A stretch of DNA of 64,000 bases, taken from Takakia lepidozioides (taxonomy: Eukaryota > Streptophyta > Takakiopsida > Takakiales > Takakiaceae). Positions 1 to 9,673 of the stretch are shown here, in pieces; positions within the stretch are counted from its first letter, which is position 1; the number at the start of each line of letters is the position of its first letter. The notes below the pieces were generated by a model. It saw only the letters and a list, made by a program, of their open reading frames with translations. It made no database searches and had not been told where the DNA came from. A program made the position numbers and the translations under genes. The DNA lies in NCBI GenBank assembly GCA_030704615.1, contig CM060733.1:2108001-2172000 (forward strand), given 5' to 3'.

Positions 1-1227
1 GTTGTCCGCCGCTGGCAGCTCGAAGGGGGCAGGTAGGTTCGGGGGGGAAAGAGCAAGAGAAAGAGAAAGAAACAAAAAGAAAGAGAGAAGATAGAAAGAA
101 ACACTTCCATGATTCGAGGGGGGAGGCAGCCGAGTCACATGAATACCAGTCCCGAGTCGCAGGCTGCGCTTGATTGTGGAGACACCCGTATGGATAAGTT
201 CATCGCAGTGAGAAGAGCAGAAGGCCGACGAATAAATGGACTGCGTCCAGCTGCAGGGAAGCGAAGTGAATCCACTCACCCTTGGAAGTGCCCTGGTAGC
301 AGCAGATCCTTCTCGTCCATAATGGCAAGAATCTTTGTTGACGGGGATAAATTGGAGCCAAGGCCTGGACAGTCTTCAATGAAAGCCCCCATGTGATCCC
401 AGCATGAGGGTGAAGAGACAGATGTGCGAGCCGTGCTCGAAATTGTCAATCTTAGTGCGGAAAGTAGGGATTGGGCTGTTGTCAATTGGATTTTTTGCCA
501 TGAAGATGTCAATGTCATTTGCAGTTATCCATAAGGATTCCATATTGATGCCGTCATTTGCCGTGACAAGAAAGGAAGGGGAGGGAAGTCGCCTGTAAAT
601 CATGGAGTGATGCAGGTAGACTTGGGGTCAGCTTGAGAGAGGTTAAGTGGACAACCTTTAAGAGCAAGGGCTGGGAAGGGCTGAGCAGAACCAGGAGCTG
701 ACTAGGAGCCCTGAGCTGGTAGGAGCTGACGGAGCAGAACCAGGAGCAGGCATCTCTGCTGCATGGCTTTGGAGATTGACGAGCATGCAAGCTGCTCATG
801 CGCAACCCTTTGATCAGGTCTTTGATCGGCCGAATCGGCCAACACCCCACACCACCTCCTTGTTCCTGCTTGCTCGCGCAGGCTTGGCCATCGCTGCCCT
901 CGTCTGCGTCCGCCTTGCTTCTCTCCTGGGCAATGACGAACATGAAGCCCCGTGAGAGCAAAGACCCGGAGTCCATAGTCGAGGAACGGCCTCGGGAACC
1001 CGTAGATAACCTGGGAACAGGTTGTAATGACGAGAACGTTTGGGTGTTAAAAAAAAATAAAATAAAAATCTTTTGATCTAATTTAAGGATTTAGAGCCTA
1101 ATTGGTCATATCTTTGTCAAATGGACTCTGTTTGACCCAGTTTTTGAGGGGATAGCTGCAGAAAGGGAAATCTACCTATCTAGACCTGGTTTTTGTTTTT
1201 GGGACTTGCTAAAAATCTATGGAATTT
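1..1227. other. No gene recognised; purine-rich start
   Basis: I see no supported gene here. The first 105 bases hold a purine-rich run (AAAGAGAAAGAAA type, about 45-105). The rest is mixed-composition DNA with only short open frames that have no recognisable motif. I compared it by eye with the LTR-like DNA at 9.1-9.6 kb to see whether it holds the 5' LTR of the downstream retrotransposon and found no match. Confidence 0.5.
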
Positions 1228-1346
1228 TTAGAGTGTGAGTGTGCCATGAAATATCCACAATCCTGTTTCTAGAACCTGTGCTGGCCTATATGAGAGACAA
1301 ACCTGTGGATGTACTCCTTGTATGGCTGGGGGAAATGAGGACGTAA

Positions 1347-2064
1347 TTGAAGGGCAGGTCTCTTCTCTTAGCCTGTGCACACAAGGGGACAGATTATGTT
1401 TCCCAAGGAACTCAGACTGATTTGAGTGGAGAACAGTTGGACGAGTTGATTGCATACTGGGAGTCAGGCATTAGCAGTAGACAACAGACTGTAGTTGGCA
1501 TTGAGGGCCTCAATATCGCCTTGGACAGTCAGAACTCTGTTGGAGCCAGCAGTTCTGCAGCTGTAGGTGAAATACCAAAGTGGGTGAAAGCTAGGCTTGG
1601 AACACAGCCAAAGACAGCCCGGGGACCAAGGTGTTCAGCCACAAGGCCGTGGTGTACTGGAGCAGAGGAGCAGGAGCTACACAAGTTTGTGCAATCAGAC
1701 AGGTTGCAGCCGGATACGCTCTGCACAGGGCAACCACGAGCGGGGGTTCATCAGCAATGACATGTTTGTTGTGCGTGAAGGAGATGCAGTCATTCGCAAT
1801 GAGGACACCCGCAACCGTCTCAAAGCTTTCGAGTTGAGAGACTATCAGACCCTACCTTTGTTTTCTTTAGTGTTCAGTGAGCGGGAGATAGGGGAGTATT
1901 GCTTTGTCTCTACCTGGCAGAAAGAGGAGGAGGGTTGGTTAGAGCGAGCTACTGTAGCTTGGGACAAGGTTAGTGGCAGGTTTCTGGACATAGATATACC
2001 TCCTACACCTTACCATCATGCAGAGCGAGGCACTTTGAGAGAAGTCTGGAAGTTGATAGCATAG
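1347..2064 (+). pseudogene. Uncharacterised frame-broken ORF upstream of gag
   Basis: Two overlapping open frames, 1347-1760 and 1597-2064, read like pieces of one protein interrupted by a frameshift near 1600-1700. The second ends with a coding-like stretch rich in charged and aromatic residues (motifs such as FVSTWQKEEEG and GTLREVWKLIA) before a TAG. I recognise no domain. It lies about 0.5 kb upstream of the gag-like ORFs on the same strand, so it may be an extra 5' ORF of the retrotransposon or a separate older gene. No start codon can be chosen with confidence. Confidence 0.3.
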
Positions 2065-2580
2065 ATCAGGATTAGATCTTGCTTGGGCGGGCTTCTATTC
2101 TTCCCCTCCATCTCTGTACTATTTTCATTACCTTGTACTTGTAGTTGCCAAAGCCTCTCTTGGTGGAGGCCAGTCAGTCCGGGGTTTTGGGCTGGGATTC
2201 TGCAGGATCAGCATTGCAGCTGGATTTTGGTGTGGGGGTGTTGATGTTTTGATTTCTTGTGTTTGGATCCCCCCAACACCTGCATGCTTGACTGTGCGCC
2301 ATGTTGGTTTTGTGTGGGCGCTTGCTTTCATAGGGATTAGGCCGGATTTGATCACCGGTCAATCCTAGAGTATGCTGTCGGTGGTGAGGCTGGAGTGATG
2401 ACCAGCAAGACCACCAGTGTTTCTTCTATGGTGAGGCTGGGTTGATGACCAGCCAACCATAGGAGTTCTTGCGGTGGATGCAGGTGCAGGTGCCCTGAGC
2501 CATTGGGATATGACCCTTAGACTGCAACAGGTGCCCACCCGTGTCACTATTAGATTAGTACTAGAGCCTTATAGTGTCAC
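2065..2580. other. Spacer before gag, nothing recognised
   Basis: There is no gene here. Short repeated phrases occur (for example GGTGAGGCTGG...TGATGACCAGC twice, about 2380-2455). In an intact element this would be the leader between LTR and gag, but I find no primer binding site that I could defend. Confidence 0.4.
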
Positions 2581-4411
2581 GTGGAGGAGGTGCACATTGT
2601 GAGTGTCATTACGGAGTTACCCAAGGGTTTTGAGGGGAGTACGGCTACAGGCAGTAACAGTGAGAGTGGGTTCACAAGACGAGGTATTCGGTTCAGACCA
2701 CCTTCACCGCCACCCTCAATTACTGTAGAGTCAGACACAGACTCGGAGGCTTCATCAACAGGTGTGCACTTTCATTCGCCATTGTTGTGGGACGACATGG
2801 AGGAGATGTATGGAGCTACCAAGGGGCCTCGTAGGTACTCTGGAGCTGTGGGCACAATCGAGTTGGATGACTTTATCCAGGAGTCGACAGCTGGTGTGAT
2901 TTGCAGCAGATGCGCAATCCACAGCTATTCACCCCATTCATGGCGTGGAAGGGACTGTTCCAGCATTTGGAAGGCCCGCCTATGGACGATTACCACGAGT
3001 TCAGGCGAGGACATGAAGCAGAGATTGAGGAGTGGAGGATGTATTGGTCACCTGACTACGTCTCCATTACTCGAGGCACGACGCGACCAGTAGCTGCATC
3101 AGTACCAATAGCTCCCACTGCCAGCACTAGTAGTGGAGCAAGTAGTGGGGTACTTCTGCAGGTGGTACCAGTTCAAAAGGTGCTACTACTCCTCCTGCCA
3201 CGACTACAACACATGTGCCTAGATTCAACCCGGTGGTGGAGTTCTTCCAGGAGTTGCGGAGGAACTACCAAGGTGTACGGACAGAGAAGCTGCGAAGTTT
3301 GCAAGACTTCCAGCGCAAACCCAGTGAGAGCCTGCGAGAGGCGTACACTCGTATGAGGCGCTTGATAAGTGTGACCCAAGGGGTTACTGAAGCTCAGGCA
3401 ATCCAGTTTTGGTATGGAATTCTGGACAAGGAGCTCAAGAGAAGGGTGCGAGATGCAACCCTGTTACAAGCAGCCCAACCCACATTAGCAGATGTGTTTC
3501 TGCTGGCTGAGCGGATTGAGCTCAACATGGTGGAGGAGCGAGTTGTTACAATTGGATTTGGCAAGGACATGCCTGTACGGGGCACAGCTGTCAGCCCACA
3601 GGCACAAGGGACTGCCCAACAGCGTGGTCAGGGGGGCAAGGTTTGCCCAGCCCAAGTTCCATGGAGCTTACAGGGGACCTCAGGTGCAGAGGCCCGTGGC
3701 ATCTTTTGCAGGCCAACAGCAACCAGGGGTGATATGTTGGACATGTGGGGGACCCCATGTCAAAGAGATTGCCCAGAGAGTGGCAGAAGGCCGGCACAAG
3801 CACAGCCTGCACAGTTGCAGTGTGGGCATTGTGGCAAGTATGGGCATGGAGATGCCCAGTGTTATGACTTGCATCCTGAGTTGCGCCCAGGCCAGTTCCA
3901 AGGGAACAATGGTGGCCGGGGGCGAGGTGGACCAGCCCAAAGAGGACGAGGTGGTCGGGCACGAGGTGCAGGCCAAGGGCAAGCTCCACATGGCCAAGGA
4001 CGCGGAGGTCAGGGTGTTGACCAAGGCATGGCCAATCGGCTTCAGCAGCTAGAGCAGAGGCTCGCTGCCATGGCTATAGCTCAGGCCGGCTCCCAGGCGG
4101 GATGGCCACCTCCTGCTCCTGAGGGAGGAGATATGGGAGGCATGGGATTCATGTGCGGAGCAGCACTACCACTAGAGCAGGTGGAGTCTGCTGCAGCCGT
4201 GACTCGAGGAGCAGCACGAGTTCCTGAGCCACGAGGTGCAGAGGTGGAGTTGGATCCACAACGTGGGGAGGCAAGCCGTCAGGCGAGGCTTCCTCAGTCA
4301 TTCACTTGGCGGAGACTGTGTCAACGCCATCCATGGCACCTAGTTCTCGCCCGACTGTTACCGAGGCGGAGGTTACTATGCCATTGGGGAGAGCTACACG
4401 TGCAGCACTGA
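2581..4411 (+). pseudogene. Ty3/gypsy gag polyprotein, frameshifted
   Basis: Gag forms the particle that packages element RNA. The N-terminal part is in frame 1 (2581-3093), the middle in frame 3 (2901-3120) and the capsid-like domain in frame 2 (3215-3560). The capsid-like part has the retrotransposon-gag signature (a FFQELRRNY-type helix, then SLREAYTRMRRL). Two CCHC knuckles follow. The second is intact (CGHCGKYGHGDAQC, about 3820-3865). The first is split by a frameshift near 3768, and a compensating shift probably lies in the G run at 3630-3636. A Gly/Arg/Gln-rich basic tail follows. Intact gag would be one ORF, so this copy is disabled. Confidence 0.8.
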
Positions 4412-4756
4412 CACCTGCTACCAAGGCTAGTGCAGCCGGTGTGTTATTGGGGGCAGCCACCTCTGTGTGTCAAGCCCCACTGTTCTCGGCAACCATGATT
4501 GCGACGCCGGGGTGAGACCAGCTGCAGTTCAGACTAGCAGCAACACTCTGTGAGAGTGGGGAGGTCACTTCATCTTCTGCGGAGTTAGTGGAAGGTGTAG
4601 TGGCAGAGGGATCCTCGGATTTGAGGGTCAAGACTGCCACGGCTGCGCCTGGCAAGCTGCAGCTGCCAGGTTGACGGAGCTGCCAGCTAGGCCAGCCTTT
4701 GAGCGCGCCATGGTGACACCTGGAGTTGTCTTGTTAGACAACCAGGAGGCATTTTC

Positions 4757-5427
4757 TTGAGTGGACCGGCAGGCAAGAAGTACCGGCCACTGCGGGTCTT
4801 GTTGGACTCAGGAGCTCAGCCACTGATGTTGGGCAGAGCTGCTATTGCAGGTTTGGGCCTCATGGAGGCGGATATGGAGCCTTGTCCTTTCCAGATACAG
4901 ACATCTCTGGGAGGATCAGAGCAGGCTCGGGGCATGACACGGCATCAGTTGGCATTAGACTGCAGCCGGATCATCCTGTAGATGGCTCAGTGATGCGAGC
5001 CAAGGCCATTGTGACAGACGCGGTCTCTTACGATGTCCTCGTTGGTGGGGCAGTGTTATACCCCATGGGCTTCACCCTGGACTTTCTGGGAGGAGTCAGC
5101 ATCCTACAGGCCTGGATGGCAGTCAGGGGATGGTCGTCGTGCACAGCTCCCTGTGACATTCATTGGGGGTATTGCGGCTGCCCAGCGGGGCAAGATGCCA
5201 ACACTAGCCGCCTTACAGCTGCAGTTAGTTGGCCTGGAGAGTTGCTGGAAGGCAATGCCCATGCAGAGGATGTGCCACCTCCAGCAGAGCAGGATGACAT
5301 GCATGGTACGGCGGAGTTGCCTGCCATGGTTGCTCACACTCCATTGTGGGGTACGAGCAAGGATTTGCAGCAAGCTGCTGATAGACGGGTGCAACAAGCT
5401 TGGGTAGAAGCTTTTGTACCGTCATGA
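4757..5427 (+). pseudogene. Retroelement aspartic protease remnant
   Basis: The retroviral-type aspartic protease cleaves the element polyprotein. The active-site signature LLDSGAQPL lies at about 4798-4825 (DSG triad in frame 2), followed by a helix containing LGRAAIAGLGL. The rest of the fold continues in frame 1 after a frameshift near 4970-4985, with the hydrophobic segment VLVGGAVLYPMGFTLDF at 5035-5085. It lies between gag and RT as expected for Ty3/gypsy. The frame change separates the two halves of the domain, so this copy cannot make an intact protease. Confidence 0.7.
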
Positions 5428-6072
5428 TTCTCATGTCATTGGACACCACCCTCTTGTGTGGCACCGGATGAAGGCATAGACTTTTTGGCGGGATCAGTGG
5501 AGCTGCAGTGCTGCAGGCAGGTGGGGCGACTGCACGACGCGTCTCACTGCGCCAGGATGGCAGCCCGAGACGGACAACCAGCGAGTGGGGGCGAGCCGTG
5601 AGGACCACGGGGTGTAGACATCCATGGCACACGTGGGAGGTGCTCGAGCTGGCAGCTGTGATGGATGAGGTTGGGGATTCTCGGGTGAGGAGGTTCTCAA
5701 TGATGAGATGATGGCAGAGCTTGTCATTGACTGAGTGCTCAAGAGGTTGCATACACCACGGGACGCGTCCTCTACCTCTAAGCCCACTGGACTTAAGGTT
5801 GCAGTTACGGAGGACAATTGGGAGCCTGACATTGGACCCATTGTCACCGGAGGAGAGAGAGACGACGTATACGGCGGTTCCTGAGGGCTTACAGGAATTG
5901 CTTTGCCTTCAGTTTGAAGGACTTGGGAGCACTGAAGGGTCAAGAGATTCGCATTGAATTGGCTACTGACACGCCAATCTTTCGGAGACCCTATAGATAC
6001 AGTGACATGGAGAGGTCTTGATTCAGATGAGAACTCAGGATCTTTGGGAGGCAGGTTTGGTGGAGCTCTCTG

Positions 6073-7503
6073 GTGGAGAGTATTTCAGCCACAGTGATGC
6101 CAGCCAAGAAGGATGTCTATGGCAATTGGACGGAGAGACGTATGTGCGGTGATTACCGGCCTGTAAATCGTCAGACCAAGTCCGATAGGTATGCCATGCC
6201 GACACCAGAGGAGATCTTTGATGCCATTGGGCATTCCAAGGTCTTTAGCACGTTGGATTTACGATCCGGATATCACCAGTTGCCGATCAAGGAGGCGGAT
6301 AAGCAAAAGACGGCATTCTGGGGGATCAATGAGCACGGGAAGGATTGCCTATACCAGTGGCGGTTCTTACCATTTGGGCTTAAAAACGCTCCCGCTGAGT
6401 TTCAAAGAGTCATGGACAGGATTCTAGCAGGGGTGGAGTTTGCTCGGTGCTACATAGATGACATCATCATCTTTAGTGCTACGGTGGAGGAGCATGAGAG
6501 ACACCTTCAGGGGGTATTTGAGCGCTTGAGGACGCACGGATTGAAGTTACATCCGGGCAAGTGCAAGTTTTTCCACAACCAGATTGAGTATCTGGGTCAC
6601 ATGATATATCCTGGAGGATTGGGGGTACAGCAGACTAAGGTAGAGTCCATTGCACAGGTTCCACGCCCCACGGATGTGAGCCGAGTTCGAGCTTTCATGG
6701 GGTTAGCAAACTATTACAGACGGTTTGTTAAGGGATTTAGTGCCATTGCAAAGGCTCTAACCAAGCTGACCAAGGTGGACCAGGAGTGGCAGTGGGAAGA
6801 TGAGCAAGAACAAGCTTTTCAAGAGCTCAAGGCGAGGTTGACCTCGGCGCCCATCTTGAGACGACCTATCAGGGGGCGTCCTTTTCAGCTGCATACAGAT
6901 TGGAGCATGCTGGGGCTTGGAGCGGTGCTCACACAGGTGGATGATGAGGGAAGAGAGTTCGTAGTGGCTTATGCTAGCCGCTCGAACAATGCTGCAGAGT
7001 CTAAGTATAGCTCATATGAGGGAGAATGCTTAGCTGCAGTGTGGGCCGTGGCACACTTCAGGTGCTATCTATACGGCAATCTCTTCACCTTGTCACGGAT
7101 CACCAAACCACTCAAGTGGTTGATGGAGTCAGACAAGCTTACGGGGAAGCTTGCACGGTGGGCACTCATCCTTCAAGAGTATGACTTTCAGGTGGTGCAT
7201 CGACCGGGTTTGGTCAATCGCAATGCAGATGGGTTGAGTCGCAATCCATGCACGAGCCAGCAGGATGACACTGGAGCTCGGTGGCATGGTGAGACGGACG
7301 AGGAGATGGTGCCCGGATGGCATGCATCTGCATTTCTGTGTATCTTGGCAGCGGAAGGCCAGGTTGGACCTGCAACAGGGATGACTGTAGATCAAGTGTC
7401 TGAGGACCCTGAGGCCAGCAATGAGCAAGGTGGCGCCAAAGATATACATGAGGATTCAGTTGTGTTGGACTACCTCCGCACTGGAGACACGCAGCCACTG
7501 TGA
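6073..7503 (+). pseudogene. Ty3/gypsy reverse transcriptase and RNase H
   Basis: This is the longest open segment of the element (476 codons), and it lacks the N-terminus of RT. RT blocks are seen in order: CGDYRPVNRQT, the LDLRSGYHQLPI block, the LPFGLKNAPAEFQ block and the catalytic YIDD box at about residues 126-129. RNase H follows from about residue 272. Its first catalytic region reads HTDWSMLG where the family usually has TDAS, and the later TDH-type motif reads LSRITKPLKWL, so a usual Asp there appears lost. Upstream (5940-6072) the RT N-terminus is recognisable but broken by stops and frameshifts. The ORF ends with TGA just as integrase starts in another frame. Confidence 0.9.
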
Positions 7504-8222
7504 CTGCCAAGGAGAGGGATCGGATCCTACAACGAGCCAAGAGGTTCAAGTGGGAGGGGACACACCTGCTCCGAGTGTGGGAGGATGGTCGAGTGAGGAT
7601 TGTGCCTCACCCAACACAGCGGGCACGGTTAGTGCGGCATGCCCATGAGGAGTTGGGGCATTTTGGGGTGCGACGCACTCATAGTCTACTGCAGGGGCAG
7701 TATTGGTGGCGTGGTATGCACACAGAGGTGCAACAATTTGTGGCTAGGTGCATGGTGTGTGACAGGGTGCGTGCTTCATTCAACGCCCCTACTCCACAAT
7801 TGCACCCTCTTCCGATCATGGGATTGGGCTACAGGTGGAGTCTTGACTTCGCAGGGCCGTTGCCACTGACCATGCGCCACAACAAGTACGTGTTGGTGAT
7901 GGTGGAGCACTTCTCCAAGTGGATTGAATTGGTTCCATTGCCTGATAAGGCTAGTGAGGGAGCTGCGTATGCATTCTTGGATTGTGTGCTTAGCCGATTC
8001 GGTGCTCCAGCTGAGGTACTCACGGACCAAGGGAGAGAGTTCTTGGGGGAGTTTCAGGCTTTGTGTGACAAGGCCTTGATAGACCACCGCACCACTTCTC
8101 GGGATCATCCTGAGGCCGATGGCTTGGCAGAGAGAGTTGTTCAGACAGTAAAAGAGGGTTTGCGCAAGTATGGCTTGCAGAAGGGACACCTAGGAGATTG
8201 GGACCTTCAGTTACCTGGTTAG
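7500..8222 (+). pseudogene. Ty3/gypsy integrase core
   Basis: Integrase inserts the cDNA into host DNA. The zinc-binding N-terminus is visible (HEELGHFGVRRTH, then CMVC, residues about 48-88). The catalytic core has D in SLDFAGP, D in TDQGREF and E in GLAERVV, the second and third roughly 35 residues apart. The frame stops at TAG 8220-8222, and the core continues in another frame at 8215-8445 (AMGYRFSKQASLASFSP, then LFGREPDLPT). RT/RNase H and integrase are normally continuous, so the change at 7500 is a mutation. Confidence 0.88.
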
Positions 8223-8454
8223 CCATGGGCTACAGGTTCAGCAAGCAAGCATCACTTGCCTCCTTCTCACCATACTTTCTTCTCTTTGGCCGAGAGCCGG
8301 ATTTGCCTACATCCATTCGCAGAGAAGCTGCTACAGTTCTTAACCTTGACGATCCGGACGTGTGGGCACGTGCATGTGAGCAGCGTGCAGAGTTGTTCAA
8401 GAGAGTCATGCCCATGGCTTTCGAGAACCTGCCATTGCACACACCGTGATACGT

Positions 8455-8884
8455 TGAGGTATGCTACCATACGTGGTGGGGGCTATCGTCCTGGGGTTCG
8501 GAGATTCAACCCTGGTGACTATGTCTATCTGCAGCAGACTGCTCCTACGACCCTGGATGTGACTGCAGGACGTGTTATTTTGAGCAGGGTTCGAGAGTCT
8601 TGCCCTCAGGCGTCTTGGTCTTGGAGGGTCGGGATGGCATAACTTGGAAGGACCATGTACGTAATTGTGCGCCATGTCACCTTCCGAATGTCGATGGCAG
8701 GATTGACCCAAACCTGGCAGTGGTATCTGCAGGTTTGAGGTGCATGTTGTGTGGGTCTGCTAAAGGGGCAGCCACCATGCTGGTGTGCGATCGATGCTCT
8801 AGAGGTTGGCATATGGGATGCTTGTCTCCACCTCTTGAGATGGTTCCAGATGGGGATTGGTTATGTCCACATTGCATTGGATAG
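8455..8884 (+). pseudogene. Integrase C-terminal domain fused to PHD finger
   Basis: The segment at 8500-8690 holds the conserved gypsy integrase tail (FNPGDYVYL; then a SGVLVLEGRDG block and an APCHLPNVDGR block), with a frameshift near 8590. It runs straight into a Cys4-His-Cys3 PHD finger at 8741-8875 (CMLC, VCDRCSRGWHMGC, WLCPHC). PHD fingers typically bind histone H3 tails, so by inference this module may guide integration to particular chromatin, as the chromodomain does in chromoviruses. TAG at 8882-8884 ends the frame. Open sequence continues in the same frame after it for about 50 codons (WIQPWKANKQRKAQLLG), suggesting the original protein was longer. Confidence 0.8.
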
Positions 8885-9140
8885 TGGGAGTGGATACAAC
8901 CATGGAAGGCTAACAAGCAACGCAAGGCCCAGCTACTAGGAGACCTTGAACACACGAGATCCTGGCTCAAGTTCACAGATTGCAAGACGGCGACTAACGA
9001 TGGGGCTACTCTTGTACCCGGCCCCTTGGTCTATAGAGTTTGAGTACAATAGGAACAGTGATAGAGGACTTAGTACGGCTCTGGCTATTACGTCTTGTAG
9101 CTATCTGGAGGTAGAGGGACCTATCCACCAGCTAGGGGGG

Positions 9141-9583
9141 CGATTGTGGTAGACTACTTTATTGTGCATATATGTGTGGTGTGGTTTGGACAGCGATGTA
9201 GGTTGTAGCGATATGTATGCGCACGACAGCTGTCAAGTTAAATAAGCACAGTGTGAAAACAACTAGAATAAAACTAGTTATTTGTATTTAACACTTGGAT
9301 TTAGGTCAAGTGTTAAATCAGGTGTCAAGTTTAGTTTGACACCTGGTCCGTCTTATCTTCACGAGAGCAGCAGTCGCGCAGCTCATCTCTCTCGAGTTGA
9401 GCCTGCGCGACCGAGCTCCTTCATGCGTTTAGATTTGAGTGTGCTTATGATGGGAGTGTAGGTTGTTGTGGGGTGGAGTCCCCATAGCTTGGGGTGCCCC
9501 TGGCTCGACTTCTGTTTTAAAGAGTGATAGCGATGGATTCATGTTGTTTCTGGTGTGAGCAGTGTGTTATCTAGTTTTCTTAT
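9141..9583 (+). repeat. Putative 3' LTR of the retrotransposon
   Basis: This begins just after the purine-rich AGGGGGG stretch with CGATTGTGGTAGAC, and the same 89-90 bp segment starts again at 9584, giving a period of 443 bp. It contains three hairpins (9287-9317, 9319-9345, 9375-9409) and no coding potential. The position after pol fits an LTR. The second, partial copy at 9584-9673 could be a truncated tandem LTR or a local duplication. The CA end and target duplication could not be fixed. Confidence 0.5.
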
Positions 9584-9673
9584 CGATTGTGGTAGACTAC
9601 TTTATTGTGCATATATGTGTGGTGTGGTTTGGACAGCGATGTAGTTGTGTAGCGATATGTATGCGCACGACAG
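9584..9673 (+). repeat. Partial direct repeat of LTR start
   Basis: This is near identical to 9141-9229 (89 bp) apart from small changes around GATGTAGTTGTGTAGCG. It breaks off at GCGCACGACAG and is followed directly by the end of the antisense transposase remnant, so it marks the junction between the two elements. Confidence 0.8.

Larger units (their letters stand above)
2581..9673 (+). mobile_element. Decayed Ty3/gypsy retrotransposon with PHD finger
   Basis: Domain order gag - protease - reverse transcriptase - RNase H - integrase - PHD finger defines a Ty3/gypsy (Metaviridae-type) element; integrase after RT separates it from Ty1/copia. The coding region changes frame many times (near 2900, 3215, 3636, 3768, 4980, 6000, 7500, 8213 and 8600) and has in-frame stops, so this copy is not autonomous. 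The 3' side reaches a purine-rich stretch (AGGGGGGCG, about 9134-9142) that can serve as polypurine tract, then LTR-like DNA. No matching 5' LTR was found in the window, so the left boundary is a minimum estimate and may lie further left. Confidence 0.85.

Noticed and set aside
1-1227. 5' LTR of the gypsy element
   Set aside because: I compared this region by eye with 9141-9583 and found no shared block.
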